From NCBI RefSeq assembly GCF_031582965.1, contig NZ_CP134049.1, positions 2,046,001 through 2,110,000 of the forward strand: DNA of 64,000 bases, read 5' to 3'. How positions within the stretch are numbered: the first letter of the stretch is position 1; each line of letters opens with the position of its first letter. The notes beneath the pieces are model-generated. The model saw only the letters and a list, made by a program, of their open reading frames with translations, searched no databases and was not told the DNA's origin. Positions 1 through 7,998 of this stretch are shown here, piece after piece. This DNA is from Bacillus sp. NEB1478. Lineage in GTDB: Bacteria; Bacillota; Bacilli; Bacillales; Fictibacillaceae. The position numbers were made by a program, and so were the translations under genes.

Positions 1-1503
1 CTGGTCCATGTAGCTCATCAAACCAGCTTCCTCTAGATAGCTAGTTACTACTTTAGATCCTGGAGCTAAAGATGTTTTCACATATCCAGGTACTTTCAAG
101 CCCTTTTCTACTGCTTTTTTAGCAACCAATCCTGCTCCAAGCATAACGTAAGGGTTAGATGTGTTTGTACAGCTTGTGATGGCAGCGATCGCTACTGCAC
201 CCGTTTTCATTGTGGAGGATTCACCGCCAGGATGCTTTACAGTAACCTCTTTGTTAATTTCATCAGCTGTTAAACCGAAGCCTGCATTCCCTTGAGGGGC
301 CACTAATGCTTTATTAAAACTGTCTTTCATTTGAGAAAGAGGCACTAGATCTTGTGGACGTTTTGGTCCAGATAAGTTTGGTTCGATTTGTGACAAGTCG
401 ATCTCAACAACACTTGAAAATTCTGGATCTTCACTTGTTCCTGCAGTATAGAACAATCCGTTTTGTTTGCAATAAGCTTCAACAAGTTCGATTTGCTCTT
501 CTGTTCTTCCAGTAAGACGAAGATAGTTTAATGCTTCTTCATCAACTGGGAAGAATCCACATGTTGCTCCATATTCTGGAGCCATGTTTGAAACCGTTGC
601 ACGGTCCGCAAGCGGCATTTCAGAAAGACCAGGTCCAAAGAACTCAACAAACTTTCCAACTACTTTCTTTTCACGCAGTACTTGCGTTACTTTAAGAGCA
701 AGGTCAGTGGCAGTCGTTCCGTTTGGCAGTGAACCAGTTAATTTAACTCCGATAACTTCAGGTACAGGGAAATAAGAAGGCTGTCCGAGCATCCCTGCTT
801 CGGCTTCAATTCCACCTACACCCCAACCTAGAACGCCTAAACCATTGATCATTGTTGTGTGGGAGTCCGTACCAACTAATGAGTCAGGAAATGCAACTGT
901 TTCTCCTTCGGATTCATTTGTCAGAACAACTGGTGCTAAGTACTCAAGGTTTACTTGGTGAACGATACCTGTTGCAGGAGGGACAGCACGATAGTTATCA
1001 AATGCTGATTGAGCCCAGCTCAATAATTTATAACGCTCTTCATTACGAGCAAACTCGAGGTTCATATTAAACGCTAATGAATCTTCCGTACCCGCTTTAT
1101 CAACTTGAACTGAATGGTCAACCACTAGATCAACTGGAATATCAGGATTGATTTGAGATGGGTCTCCTCCCATATCTTCCATTGCTTTTCGTAACGATGC
1201 CAAGTCAACTACCGCAGGAACCCCAGTAAAATCTTGAAGAATTACACGAGATGGTTTAAAAGGTACATCTATATCTTTTAATTCACTCGTACCCCATTTA
1301 GCAAGGTTTTCTACATGTTCTTTGTTAATTACTTTTCCATCATACTGTCTTAATACTGATTCCAATAACACTTTTACAGAGTAAGGTAATTTTGATACAT
1401 TTCCGATACCCGCTTCTTCTAACGCTGCTAAACGGTAGTAAGCATACTCTTTACCGTTTACATCAAAAGTAGAACGGGCTTTAAATACGTCATTCTTTTT
1501 CAT
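1..1503 (-). CDS. acnA: Aconitate hydratase (aconitase), 3' part cut by window edge
   Basis: Interconverts citrate and isocitrate in the TCA cycle using a [4Fe-4S] cluster. The gene starts with ATG at 1501-1503 behind an AAGGGAGAG ribosome site and runs off the left edge after 501 codons, roughly the first half of a protein that is usually about 900 residues. Visible family motifs are [11 protein letters not shown] near residue 210 and SCTNTSNP with the first cluster cysteine at residue 445; the other two cluster cysteines would lie outside the window. In B. subtilis this gene (citB) is next to sspO, as here. The partial length is only an edge effect; I see no frameshift. Identification is firm. 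Confidence 0.95.
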   Translation of the reverse strand, partial: MKKNDVFKARSTFDVNGKEYAYYRLAALEEAGIGNVSKLPYSVKVLLESVLRQYDGKVINKEHVENLAKWGTSELKDIDVPFKPSRVILQDFTGVPAVVDLASLRKAMEDMGGDPSQINPDIPVDLVVDHSVQVDKAGTEDSLAFNMNLEFARNEERYKLLSWAQSAFDNYRAVPPATGIVHQVNLEYLAPVVLTNESEGETVAFPDSLVGTDSHTTMINGLGVLGWGVGGIEAEAGMLGQPSYFPVPEVIGVKLTGSLPNGTTATDLALKVTQVLREKKVVGKFVEFFGPGLSEMPLADRATVSNMAPEYGATCGFFPVDEEALNYLRLTGRTEEQIELVEAYCKQNGLFYTAGTSEDPEFSSVVEIDLSQIEPNLSGPKRPQDLVPLSQMKDSFNKALVAPQGNAGFGLTADEINKEVTVKHPGGESSTMKTGAVAIAAITSCTNTSNPYVMLGAGLVAKKAVEKGLKVPGYVKTSLAPGSKVVTSYLEEAGLMSYMDQ

Positions 1504-1794
1504 GTTCCACTCTCTCCCTTCAGTAACAATCATACACGATTATGAGAAAAATTGTCGAAAAAATGTGTAAGTTTTCCTATTATAATAGCCACAAAAACTT
1601 TTTTTCCCTCTACTATCATATGTAAAACCTTTTCATAAGTAAAATAGTTAATCGTTATCAATCAACATAAGTTTTTCTTATGACAAAAATAATCACCTTA
1701 TTTTCATTAAGTCATAAGATATATGACCTGACGATTCTTGAAATTTTTTATTCCCTATCAGTATTACGTCTCAAGCAGACAGGAGGAAAACGCA
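1504..1794. other. acnA / DUF378 divergent intergenic region
   Basis: About 290 bases without a gene. A TATAAT-like hexamer for acnA (minus strand) can be read at 1579-1584, but no convincing -35 element goes with it. A TCA-cycle repressor site would be expected here from B. subtilis, but I could not pick one out with confidence. Confidence 0.4.
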
Positions 1795-1983
1795 ATGGAT
1801 TGGTTAAAAAAATTAGCGGCTTTACTCGTTCTAATAGGAGCTTTAAATTGGGGGCTAATCGGTTTATTTAATCTTAATGTTGTAACAGAAGTTTTTGGAA
1901 GCGGTTCTACAGTGACGCAAGTCCTTTATAGTCTGATTGGGCTATCGGGATTGTGGCTTCTGATATCCAAATTTAAATCTTAA
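1795..1983 (+). CDS. DUF378 family small membrane protein
   Basis: A 62-residue protein of the DUF378 (YuzA-like) family, function unknown. It starts at ATG 1795, with an AGGAGG site at 1781-1786; longer readings begin at ATGs that lack a ribosome site. The protein has a short basic N-terminus (MDWLKK), a hydrophobic segment around residues 7-25 containing the family motif GALNWGLIG, and a second hydrophobic segment around residues 41-57. It is likely an integral membrane protein with two helices. It is followed by its own terminator, so it appears to be transcribed alone. Confidence 0.8.
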   Translation: MDWLKKLAALLVLIGALNWGLIGLFNLNVVTEVFGSGSTVTQVLYSLIGLSGLWLLISKFKS

Positions 1984-1991
1984 CTTTCTTT

Positions 1992-2027
1992 GAAGCACTC
2001 CAAAAAAAGGAGTGCTTCTTCTTTTTT
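1992..2027 (+). terminator. Rho-independent terminator after DUF378 gene
   Basis: A perfect 10-bp stem, GAAGCACTCC at 1992-2001 with GGAGTGCTTC at 2009-2018, an A-rich loop and a T-rich tail. Confidence 0.85.
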
Positions 2028-2066
2028 CAATTGCACACACTAATTCATACGGGGGTGAATAAAAAG

Positions 2067-2237
2067 ATGAGCAGAGATAAAGCGAATCACACGCGTCCTG
2101 GTATGAATGCCGCTAAAGCTCAAGGTAAAGGTGCAGGATACAATACTGAATTTGGTAATGAATCATTAGTGTTACCTAACGAAAAATTAAGCGAAGCTGA
2201 ACGCCAAAACAACAAAAAAACGAAAAAACGTCACTAG
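2067..2237 (+). CDS. sspO: Small acid-soluble spore protein O
   Basis: A 56-residue spore core protein of the SspO (CotK) family, made in the forespore. The start ATG 2067 has a GGGGGTG ribosome site at 2051-2057. The family signature [21 protein letters not shown] runs from about residue 4, slightly split here: [18 protein letters not shown], and the C-terminal block AERQNNKK. The sequence is rich in Lys, Asn and Gln, as is usual. Its stop codon overlaps the stop codon of the convergent gene in the four bases CTAG at 2234-2237. Its place next to acnA and near sspP matches B. subtilis. Confidence 0.93.
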   Translation: MSRDKANHTRPGMNAAKAQGKGAGYNTEFGNESLVLPNEKLSEAERQNNKKTKKRH

Positions 2238-2494
2238 GGCTTTGGATACTGGTTTCTTAAGCCTTCAAGTTCTTCTAAATAATTTTGAAGCTGTGGTTGC
2301 TGATGTTCAGAAGCCGTTTCAAGAGCATTTTCGATCTGCTGACAAGCTTTTTCATTTTCAGTCATGAAATGTGAATAGTAAACACCATATTCACTTGATG
2401 AAGCATCTAATTTTTTGGAAACTTCTATGGTATGGTGATACCCTTGTTCAGCTGCTTGATAATCTGTTTGTTGTTTGTTATTGCGATAAGGCAT
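2234..2494 (-). CDS. Hypothetical 86-residue protein
   Basis: I do not recognise this protein. It is soluble-looking, with no signal peptide or membrane segment, and is rich in Gln, Glu and Tyr. The region from about residue 44 to 80 ([21 protein letters not shown]) looks like an amphipathic helical hairpin, faintly like the small YtzC-type proteins of Bacillus. The ATG at 2492-2494 follows a reasonable AAAGGATGG ribosome site. It lies between sspO and sspP and converges on sspO with a 4-base overlap of stop codons. A role in sporulation is possible from position only. Confidence 0.6.
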   Translation of the reverse strand: MPYRNNKQQTDYQAAEQGYHHTIEVSKKLDASSSEYGVYYSHFMTENEKACQQIENALETASEHQQPQLQNYLEELEGLRNQYPKP

Positions 2495-2571
2495 ATTAAT
2501 CCATCCTTTCTTTTTGATATACCTTAAGTTGCCAAAAGGAAAAAATAATTATTCAATCGGAGGGCATTTTC

Positions 2572-2712
2572 ATGGCTGAAAGAAACTCTTATAAGGATAT
2601 TCGGAAGAATGCTCCTAAAGGTGAAAATCCAGGACAGCCCGCACCAATGAGTGGTTCCAAAAAGGTGAAACAACGTAACCATACGAGAAATAATCATGGT
2701 GAAGGTCATTAA
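2572..2712 (+). CDS. sspP: Small acid-soluble spore protein P
   Basis: A 46-residue spore protein of the SspP (CotL) family. It starts at ATG 2572 with a GGAGGG ribosome site at 2559-2564 and stops at TAA 2710-2712. The family pattern is clear: [20 protein letters not shown] in the middle, then KVKQRNHTR before a His/Asn/Gly tail. In B. subtilis sspP and sspO are adjacent and expressed in the forespore. Here a minus-strand gene separates them, so they are two transcription units. Confidence 0.92.
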   Translation: MAERNSYKDIRKNAPKGENPGQPAPMSGSKKVKQRNHTRNNHGEGH

Positions 2713-2720
2713 ATAACAGA

Positions 2721-2757
2721 AAAGTGCTGACTCAGCTTGAGTCAGCACTTTTAATTG
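2721..2757. terminator. Bidirectional terminator between sspP and selA
   Basis: The inverted repeat AAAGTGCTGACTCA (2721-2734) and TGAGTCAGCACTTT (2738-2751) forms a 14-bp stem with a 3-base loop. It serves sspP on the plus strand and selA, whose stop codon lies in the distal arm, on the minus strand. Confidence 0.88.
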
Positions 2758-4130
2758 ATTAAACGTATCGCTTCTAATAATAAAGATTCTTCTTTTATTG
2801 TAATCGTCCTCAGATCCATCAATACGGAGTCATCTTTGATCCTTACAATAATCGGGATTCTAAATTCTTTTAGTTGTTTAGATAAATATTCTGCACCCTT
2901 TACATGCTTCAGACTAAGGCAATAAGTAGGAAGTTTCACATCAGGCATAGTACCTCCACCTACTTGAGAAAATTCAGCAACAACTTCAATGTTAAGAGAA
3001 AGATGTTCTCCGACTTCATTTTTTATCCAGCTGACTCTTTCTTTTATCAAACTCTCACTTTTCAAAATGTCACGAACAGTAGGAATCGATAAAATTTCGT
3101 CATTAAGATAAGCATGAAACGTTTCATTTAACGCAGCAATCGTAAATTTATCTACACGAAGAACTCGTGCAAGCTGATGTTTTTTTAAAATATCGATGTA
3201 CTCTTTTTTCCCTGCTATTATTCCAGCTTGAGGACCGCCTAGAAGTTTATCGCCGCTGAAGGAAACGAGATCTATGCCTTGTTCGATGACTTTAGAAACT
3301 AACGGCTCTTCTCCAATTCCGTAATGCTGAAACGGAAAAAGTGCTCCACTGCCTAGATCTTCATAGAGAATGACATCTGAAATTTCATTCTTTAATTTTA
3401 AAAGCTCATGAGAAGGTACCTCTTTTGTAAATCCGATTACTTTAAAATTACTCGTATGTACTTTCATAACTATGGATGTATTTTCGTTTAATGCTTTTTC
3501 ATAATCGGAAAGATGAGTCTTATTTGTAGTCCCCACTTCTTTTAAAGTAGCTCCGCTTTCCTCCATTATGGAGGATATACGAAATGATCCGCCGATTTCT
3601 ACTAGCTCTCCCCTCGAGACAATAACTTCTTTATTTTTAGCAAACGCTTTTAAAATCAAATAAACAGCAGCTGCATTATTATTGACGACCATCGCCGCTT
3701 CAGCACCTGTTACTTGTTTAATCAGATGCTCTGTAAGATCATGCCTGGAACCTCGTTTACCTTCTTCTAGATTATATTCAAGATTAGAGTACGCAAGTGC
3801 AGTCTCCATCATGCGGTTTACAGCCGCTTCACTTAGTCTTGACCGGCCTAAATTTGTATGAATAACTACTCCGCTGGCATTAATCACAGAACGGATGCGG
3901 TTTGATGGATTTTCTAACTCTTTAATTACTCTTTGCTTAATGATTTGCAAAAAATCAGTATTCTCATCAATTGCACTCATCCCTCTAAGAATTAGTGTAC
4001 GGCAAAACGAAATCGAATCTTTTACAGCGCGAGTTATTTCTTTTTCAGATGATCCGTCCCATTCATGGCTGATTGCTTTAACAGCTTCATGTACAGCCGG
4101 GAGCTTTCTCAATAACGCTGAATTTGACAC
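2751..4130 (-). CDS. selA: L-seryl-tRNA(Sec) selenium transferase
   Basis: SelA is the PLP enzyme that turns seryl-tRNA(Sec) into selenocysteyl-tRNA(Sec) using selenophosphate. At 459 residues it is close to the E. coli enzyme. The PLP lysine sits in SFSGDKLLGGPQAG near residue 285; the N-terminal cap domain (LLRKLPAVHEAV) and the NLGRSRLSEAA segment are also typical. It starts with GTG at 4128-4130 behind AAGGAGG. The SelW-like selenoprotein gene lies 53 bases upstream on the same strand, so the two may share a transcript with a hairpin between them. selD is divergent. The gene looks intact. Confidence 0.95.
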   Translation of the reverse strand: MSNSALLRKLPAVHEAVKAISHEWDGSSEKEITRAVKDSISFCRTLILRGMSAIDENTDFLQIIKQRVIKELENPSNRIRSVINASGVVIHTNLGRSRLSEAAVNRMMETALAYSNLEYNLEEGKRGSRHDLTEHLIKQVTGAEAAMVVNNNAAAVYLILKAFAKNKEVIVSRGELVEIGGSFRISSIMEESGATLKEVGTTNKTHLSDYEKALNENTSIVMKVHTSNFKVIGFTKEVPSHELLKLKNEISDVILYEDLGSGALFPFQHYGIGEEPLVSKVIEQGIDLVSFSGDKLLGGPQAGIIAGKKEYIDILKKHQLARVLRVDKFTIAALNETFHAYLNDEILSIPTVRDILKSESLIKERVSWIKNEVGEHLSLNIEVVAEFSQVGGGTMPDVKLPTYCLSLKHVKGAEYLSKQLKEFRIPIIVRIKDDSVLMDLRTITIKEESLLLEAIRLIN

Positions 4131-4151
4131 GATGTAATCCTCCTTAAGATG

Positions 4152-4184
4152 AATAAAGCAATCCTAAAGAAGGACTGCTTTATT
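4152..4184 (-). terminator. Hairpin between selW-like gene and selA
   Basis: AATAAAGCA (4152-4160) pairs with TGCTTTATT (4176-4184), with further TCCT/AGGA pairing inside. On the minus transcript it follows the selW-like stop codon but has no long U tract. It may be a weak terminator, attenuator or processing hairpin that lowers selA relative to the selenoprotein. Confidence 0.5.
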
Positions 4185-4420
4185 TAAACTTTTAATTTTT
4201 CTAGTTCTTTAATTAAAAAGTCGTGATCCGGAAATTCTCCGGTTTCTTTTTTAGAATAAATGTTTTTTCCATTCACTTCAATTTCAAATACCCCGCCAGA
4301 ACTAGGAATCATTTCAAGTGAGGATATTTGAGCGCGAAAATGGTTAAAAAGGTCTTCCGCGAGACTCGCGGCTTTAGGCGCAAAGTTTCACATCATGCAA
4401 AATTCAATTCTTAACTTCAC
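4184..4420 (-). CDS. SelW/Rdx-family selenoprotein (in-frame TGA = Sec)
   Basis: A 78-residue thioredoxin-fold SelT/SelW/SelH (Rdx) family protein read through an in-frame TGA at 4388-4390. Codon 8 is Cys and codon 11 is the TGA, giving Cys-Met-Met-Sec, the CxxU redox motif of this family. After it come the family segments NFAPKAASLAEDLFNHF, a central IPSSGGVFEIEVNG strand pair and KETGEFPDHDFLIKEL. The start is GTG at 4418-4420 with AGGAGG at 4429-4434. A stem-loop placed like a bacterial SECIS follows the TGA. A plain gene caller would miss this gene because of the TGA. Its position directly upstream of selA and divergent from selD supports selenocysteine insertion. The physiological role of bacterial SelW-like proteins is not established beyond likely thiol redox chemistry. 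Confidence 0.9.
4357..4371 (-). promoter_or_regulatory. Bacterial SECIS candidate of the SelW-like gene
   Basis: On the minus strand CCGCGA-GTC-TCGCGG forms a perfect 6-bp GC-rich stem with a 3-base loop whose first base is G. That G comes 22 bases after the TGA, inside the 16-37 base range known for bacterial SECIS elements. It lies within the coding region, as expected for SelB binding. Confidence 0.75.
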
Positions 4421-4514
4421 AACGATTACCTCCTTTTTTATTACCTATTTTATTATATCCTTAGCCAATAAACAAAAAAAATGTTTATACTACATGTAGG
4501 AGGTGTGAATACAT
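4421..4514. promoter_or_regulatory. Divergent promoter region of selW-like gene and selD
   Basis: A 94-base region between the two divergent selenoprotein genes. A TATACT -10-like hexamer for selD is at 4486-4491 and a TATAAT for the SelW-like gene, on the minus strand, at 4452-4457. Neither has a clear -35 hexamer at 17 bp. selD has an AGGAGGT ribosome site at 4498-4504. Confidence 0.45.
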
Positions 4515-5570
4515 ATGAAAGATCACGAAAAAATACGACTAACTCAGTATTCTTCAAAAGGCGGCTGAGGATGCAAAATTGGTCCTGAAGACCTGACGCA
4601 AGTTTTGCGTTATTTGCCCAAACGAGAAAATGACCCTAACTTATTAGTGGGACTTGATACATCTGATGATGCAGGTGTATATAAATTAACAGACGATCTT
4701 GCGATGATACAAACGGTGGACTTCTTTACTCCAATTGTTGATGACCCTTATATGTTTGGTCAAATCGCTGCTGCAAATTCACTGAGTGATGTTTATGCAA
4801 TGGGAGGAAAGCCCAAAACAGTAATGAATATTGTAGGATTTCCTATAAAAAAACTCGGCCATGATGTACTAGCTGAAATCTTAAAAGGTGCATCAGAAAA
4901 AGTTAAAGAATCTGGTGCCATATTAGTTGGGGGACACTCAATTGATGATAATGAGCCTAAATTTGGTTTATCCGTAACAGGTCTCGTTCATCCATCAAAG
5001 GTTTTTAAAAACGTTGGTGCTAAAAATGGTGATGTTATTGTCCTAACAAAACCAATTGGTGTCGGTATTCAAACCACTGCTATTAAAAGTAATAAACTTT
5101 CTGACACACAGTTAGAACTTGTAACATCAACAATGGCTGAGCTCAATAAAGAAGCTGCAGAAGGTCTTGAAGGTCTCTCGCCAAATGCAGTTACAGATGT
5201 TACCGGTTTTGGGTTATTGGGACACGCCGCCGAAATGGCTAAAGGAACAGGAGATATTTCTATACATCTGGACTTTAATAAAGTACCTCTATTACCAGGC
5301 ACTAAAGAACTCGCACAAGAAGGCATAGTACCTGGAGGATCTAAGGCAAACCACCGATGGATAAAAGATGATGTGGAATACAGTGAACATTTAGAAGAGT
5401 GGCAGCAGCTCATATTATGTGATGCGGTTACTTCCGGAGGTTTGCTTATAAGTTTATCTGAAGAAGAAGCTAATGTTTATGTAGATCGGCTAAAGAAAAA
5501 AGGGAAAGATAATGTTAGAATCATTGGTAAAGTAACTTCTTTATTGAATAAGCCCATTATGGCAAAGTAA
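4515..5570 (+). CDS. selD: Selenide, water dikinase (selenophosphate synthetase), Sec-containing
   Basis: Makes selenophosphate, the selenium donor for selA and the 2-selenouridine synthase, from selenide and ATP. The true gene begins at ATG 4515 and reads through TGA at 4566-4568 as Sec18, in the context GG-Sec-GCKIGP. This is the catalytic Cys/Sec position, with the ATP-contacting lysine of the family three residues later. Ignoring the TGA would leave a start at 4605 and lose the N-terminus. The total is 351 residues, normal for SelD. Further motifs are DDAGVY, the PYMFGQIAAANSLSDVYAMGG region and VTDVTGFGLLGHA. It is divergent from the SelW-like gene and ends in a bidirectional terminator. 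Confidence 0.95.
4596..4610 (+). promoter_or_regulatory. Bacterial SECIS candidate of selD
   Basis: ACGCAA-GTT-TTGCGT forms a 6-bp stem with a 3-base loop that begins with G, 34 bases after the TGA. The shape matches the candidate in the SelW-like gene. A second, weaker hairpin, GGTC-CTGAA-GACC, lies between the TGA and this one and may stack below it. Confidence 0.65.
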
Positions 5571-5596
5571 AAACTCCGGATTTTTCCGGAGTTTTC
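5570..5596. terminator. Bidirectional terminator, selD / phnC-like gene
   Basis: AAAACTCCGGA-TTTT-TCCGGAGTTTT is a near-perfect stem with A tract before and T tract after. It lies between the convergent ends of selD and the transporter operon. Confidence 0.88.
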
Positions 5597-6334
5597 TTAA
5601 TGCTTATAGATTTGTGAATACATGCTATCATTAAATTCCTCTGGTGTACCGTCAAAGAAAAGCTCACCTTTTTTCAGGGCAATAATTCTTGTTGCGAATT
5701 TCTTAGCAAGACCTACATCATGGACGTTAATAACCGTTACTAACTCCCGTTTTTCATGTGTTTCTTTTAACAATTGAAAGATTCTGTCTGCAGTTCCCGG
5801 GTCTAAACTCGCAACAGGTTCATCGCCTAAAAAAACTTTAGGGTTTTGAAGGAGGGCTCTTGCAATGGCTACTCTCTGCTTCTGTCCCCCACTTAAATTT
5901 TCCACTCTTCTTGTTGGTTCAACATACAGTTCGACCTGATTAATCGTTTCAATTGCAACTTGTCTTTCGGTCGGTTTAAATAATCCTAATAGGTTTTCAT
6001 ACGATTTTTTATAACCAAACAAACCTGTTAATACATTTTGGACGACACTCATTCTAGGAATCAGATTATAGTGCTGAAAAATCATACCTGTTTTTCTGCG
6101 AATTTCTAACATTTCCTTTTGGGACATGGCAGAAAGTGATATTTTATCCCATTTTACTGTACCTTCTGTTACTGGCTGAAGACCATTTATACAGCGTATG
6201 AACGTTGATTTTCCCGCTCCGCTTTTTCCTAATACACAGACAAACTCTCCTTTTTGTATGGAGATATTCAATTTTTTTAATGCAGGTTCTCCAGCACCTG
6301 GATATCGAACAGATACATTCTCAAATTGAATCAT
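5597..6334 (-). CDS. ABC importer ATPase, PhnC type, in selenium operon
   Basis: A 245-residue ATPase of the phosphonate/phosphite type (PhnC). Walker A is GKSGAGKST near residue 37, the Q-loop FQHYNL follows, the signature is LSGGQKQR near residue 148, and Walker B is VFLGDEP. It is the last gene of a run selB, glycosyltransferase, PhnD-like, PhnE-like, PhnC-like with gaps of a few bases. By sequence it would be called phosphonate import. By context a selenium oxyanion or another selenium compound is the more likely substrate (inference). Start ATG 6332-6334 has an AGGTGG ribosome site. Confidence 0.88.
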   Translation of the reverse strand: MIQFENVSVRYPGAGEPALKKLNISIQKGEFVCVLGKSGAGKSTFIRCINGLQPVTEGTVKWDKISLSAMSQKEMLEIRRKTGMIFQHYNLIPRMSVVQNVLTGLFGYKKSYENLLGLFKPTERQVAIETINQVELYVEPTRRVENLSGGQKQRVAIARALLQNPKVFLGDEPVASLDPGTADRIFQLLKETHEKRELVTVINVHDVGLAKKFATRIIALKKGELFFDGTPEEFNDSMYSQIYKH

Positions 6335-6342
6335 TTTACCAC

Positions 6343-7101
6343 CTATATTACCTTTTCACGTATTTTACTGCCGATAAAATCAACTAATATAACAATGATC
6401 ATAATTAGCATAACATCGACGGAAACAAGCTGATATTGGAATGTTTTAAAATGAATAAAGAGCTGCTGGCCGATACCGCCGCCACCAATCAATCCTAATA
6501 TAAGTGATGTACGAATCGCTACCTCAAACCTGTAAAAAAACTGAGAAAGAACATTCGGCCAAATTTGAGGTAAAATTCCAAACACATTACCAATCCAGCG
6601 AGTAGATCCTACAGCAGACATCGCTTCCATCGGTCCTTTATCCGCTGCTTCAATTAATTCAGATATCAGTTTCCCTAATACACCTATATTATGCAGGACG
6701 ATTGCAATAACAGCTGGAAAAGGACCGAGTCCAAGAGTTGTTAATAAAATGAGACCAAACACAAATTCAGGAACAGATCTTAAAAAACTAAGAAAAAATC
6801 TGATCATCGTAAATAAAAACGGATGTCCTGCAGTATTCCTTGCTGCTAAAAAACTGACGGGCAAACCGATCAGCAGACCAATCAAACTACCTAAAAAGGC
6901 AATTGCAATCGTTAATAAGCTTTCTTGAAGAAGATATGGAAGATTTTCCGTATTCATAGGAAACCATTTTGTTAGAAAATCCCCCATATTTTCAAAGTCT
7001 CGAAATTTTGAAAGATCAAATTCGGCAAGCCTCATGCTAAAAAATATTAAAACAGCGATAAGCAATAAGACAAAGAACTGACTTTTTTTAAACCAAACCA
7101 T
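6343..7101 (-). CDS. ABC importer permease, PhnE type, in selenium operon
   Basis: A 252-residue inner-membrane permease of the PhnE family with about six hydrophobic segments: near residues 9-24, 60-85, 100-130, 137-155, 200-215 and 222-242. The EAA-type coupling loop is near SAVGSTRWIGNVFGILPQIWP, residues 160-180. It has a GAGGG ribosome site and ends 8 bases before the ATPase. A single permease gene suggests a homodimer. It forms one transporter with its neighbours; substrate assignment as for the PhnC-like gene. Confidence 0.87.
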   Translation of the reverse strand: MVWFKKSQFFVLLLIAVLIFFSMRLAEFDLSKFRDFENMGDFLTKWFPMNTENLPYLLQESLLTIAIAFLGSLIGLLIGLPVSFLAARNTAGHPFLFTMIRFFLSFLRSVPEFVFGLILLTTLGLGPFPAVIAIVLHNIGVLGKLISELIEAADKGPMEAMSAVGSTRWIGNVFGILPQIWPNVLSQFFYRFEVAIRTSLILGLIGGGGIGQQLFIHFKTFQYQLVSVDVMLIMIIVILVDFIGSKIREKVI

Positions 7102-7110
7102 TTTTTCCCT

Positions 7111-7998
7111 CTATTCTTTTATCATACCCTCTTTTATCGCTGCCTTCCGGATACTCGCATAATCTTTGTTTTCGGCTTTTGTAAAACCGGTTGCGCCGTA
7201 TGCTTCTAATATTTTTTTATCTTTTATAGATAAGAAAGCATCTTGAAGCTGCTTAATCGTTTGTTTATCAGTATTTTTTGATACAGCCCATGGGTATTGA
7301 AATAATTTTTCAGATTTCCAGATTGTCTTAATTTGTTTTCCATCCACCGTGCCTTCCTCTACAAGTTTATCAAAAATGGCACTGTCGATTGCACCAACGT
7401 CAACTTGCTTATTTTGCACAGCAAGAGCAGTAGCATCATGTGACCCTGTAAAACGGACATTTTGAAAATCATTTTCTGACTCGCTCTTATAGACTCCCTC
7501 ATCCTTTAGCTTAATACTTGGTATTAAGGAACCTGATGTTGAAGAAGGGTCTCCAAATGCAAATCTCACATTTTTCACATCTTTTACCATATCTTCGATG
7601 GAATTGTACTTACTGTCTTTATGTGTGATCAAATATGAATAATAGAAAGGTTCACCTTTAATTAATTGAGTGATTATCGCCTTTGCTCCGCTTTGTTCAT
7701 GTGCAACAACATATGTAAGCGGTCCAAAATACGCCATATCAATTTTGTTGTAGTTCATCGCTTCAACAACTCCGTTATAATCCGGATAAGATGTAATTTT
7801 CACCTCTCGATCTAATTTTCCACTTAGTACTTTTTGCAATTCATCAAGAGAGCTCTTCATTTCCCCTTCTGTTTGAGCAGGAATAACACCGATCGTAAAT
7901 ACATCATCTGTCTTCTTATTTGCGTTTTTCTCTTTGTCTTTCGTACCGCATGCTGCTAGAAAAAGTACGAGGATTAACAATATGCTTAATTTTTTCAT
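7111..7998 (-). CDS. PhnD-type substrate-binding lipoprotein, putative selenium compound binder
   Basis: A 295-residue extracellular solute receptor. The N-terminus is a lipoprotein signal with lipobox LAAC (Cys17) and a short Lys/Asn linker. The mature part carries PhnD-family features: IGVIPAQTEGEM at the start of the domain, DMAYFGPLTYVVA near residue 90, and FGDPSSTSGSLIPS near residue 150, which contacts oxyanions in relatives. The ATG overlaps the stop of the upstream glycosyltransferase in ATGA, so translation is probably coupled. I recall a NCBIfam subfamily of PhnD-like receptors proposed for selenate because of selD/selB linkage; this protein is a candidate member, to be tested by HMM search. 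Confidence 0.85.
   Translation of the reverse strand: MKKLSILLILVLFLAACGTKDKEKNANKKTDDVFTIGVIPAQTEGEMKSSLDELQKVLSGKLDREVKITSYPDYNGVVEAMNYNKIDMAYFGPLTYVVAHEQSGAKAIITQLIKGEPFYYSYLITHKDSKYNSIEDMVKDVKNVRFAFGDPSSTSGSLIPSIKLKDEGVYKSESENDFQNVRFTGSHDATALAVQNKQVDVGAIDSAIFDKLVEEGTVDGKQIKTIWKSEKLFQYPWAVSKNTDKQTIKQLQDAFLSIKDKKILEAYGATGFTKAENKDYASIRKAAIKEGMIKE

Noticed and set aside
1504..1794. Riboswitch upstream of the DUF378 gene or acnA
   Set aside because: I found no conserved riboswitch core or terminator/antiterminator pair in this stretch.
2524..2748. Minus-strand open frame opposite sspP
   Set aside because: It is a shadow of sspP, whose plus-strand product clearly matches the SspP family and has a good ribosome site.
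4605..5570. selD starting at an internal TTG codon
   Set aside because: This start would drop the catalytic loop. The frame extends through a TGA to a well-placed ATG with AGGAGGT, and the context is the known Sec position of SelD.
5597..7998. Simple phosphonate transporter
   Set aside because: No phn lyase or phosphonatase gene is near, and the genes are fused into the selB operon with coupled translation, so I left the substrate open and favoured a selenium compound.
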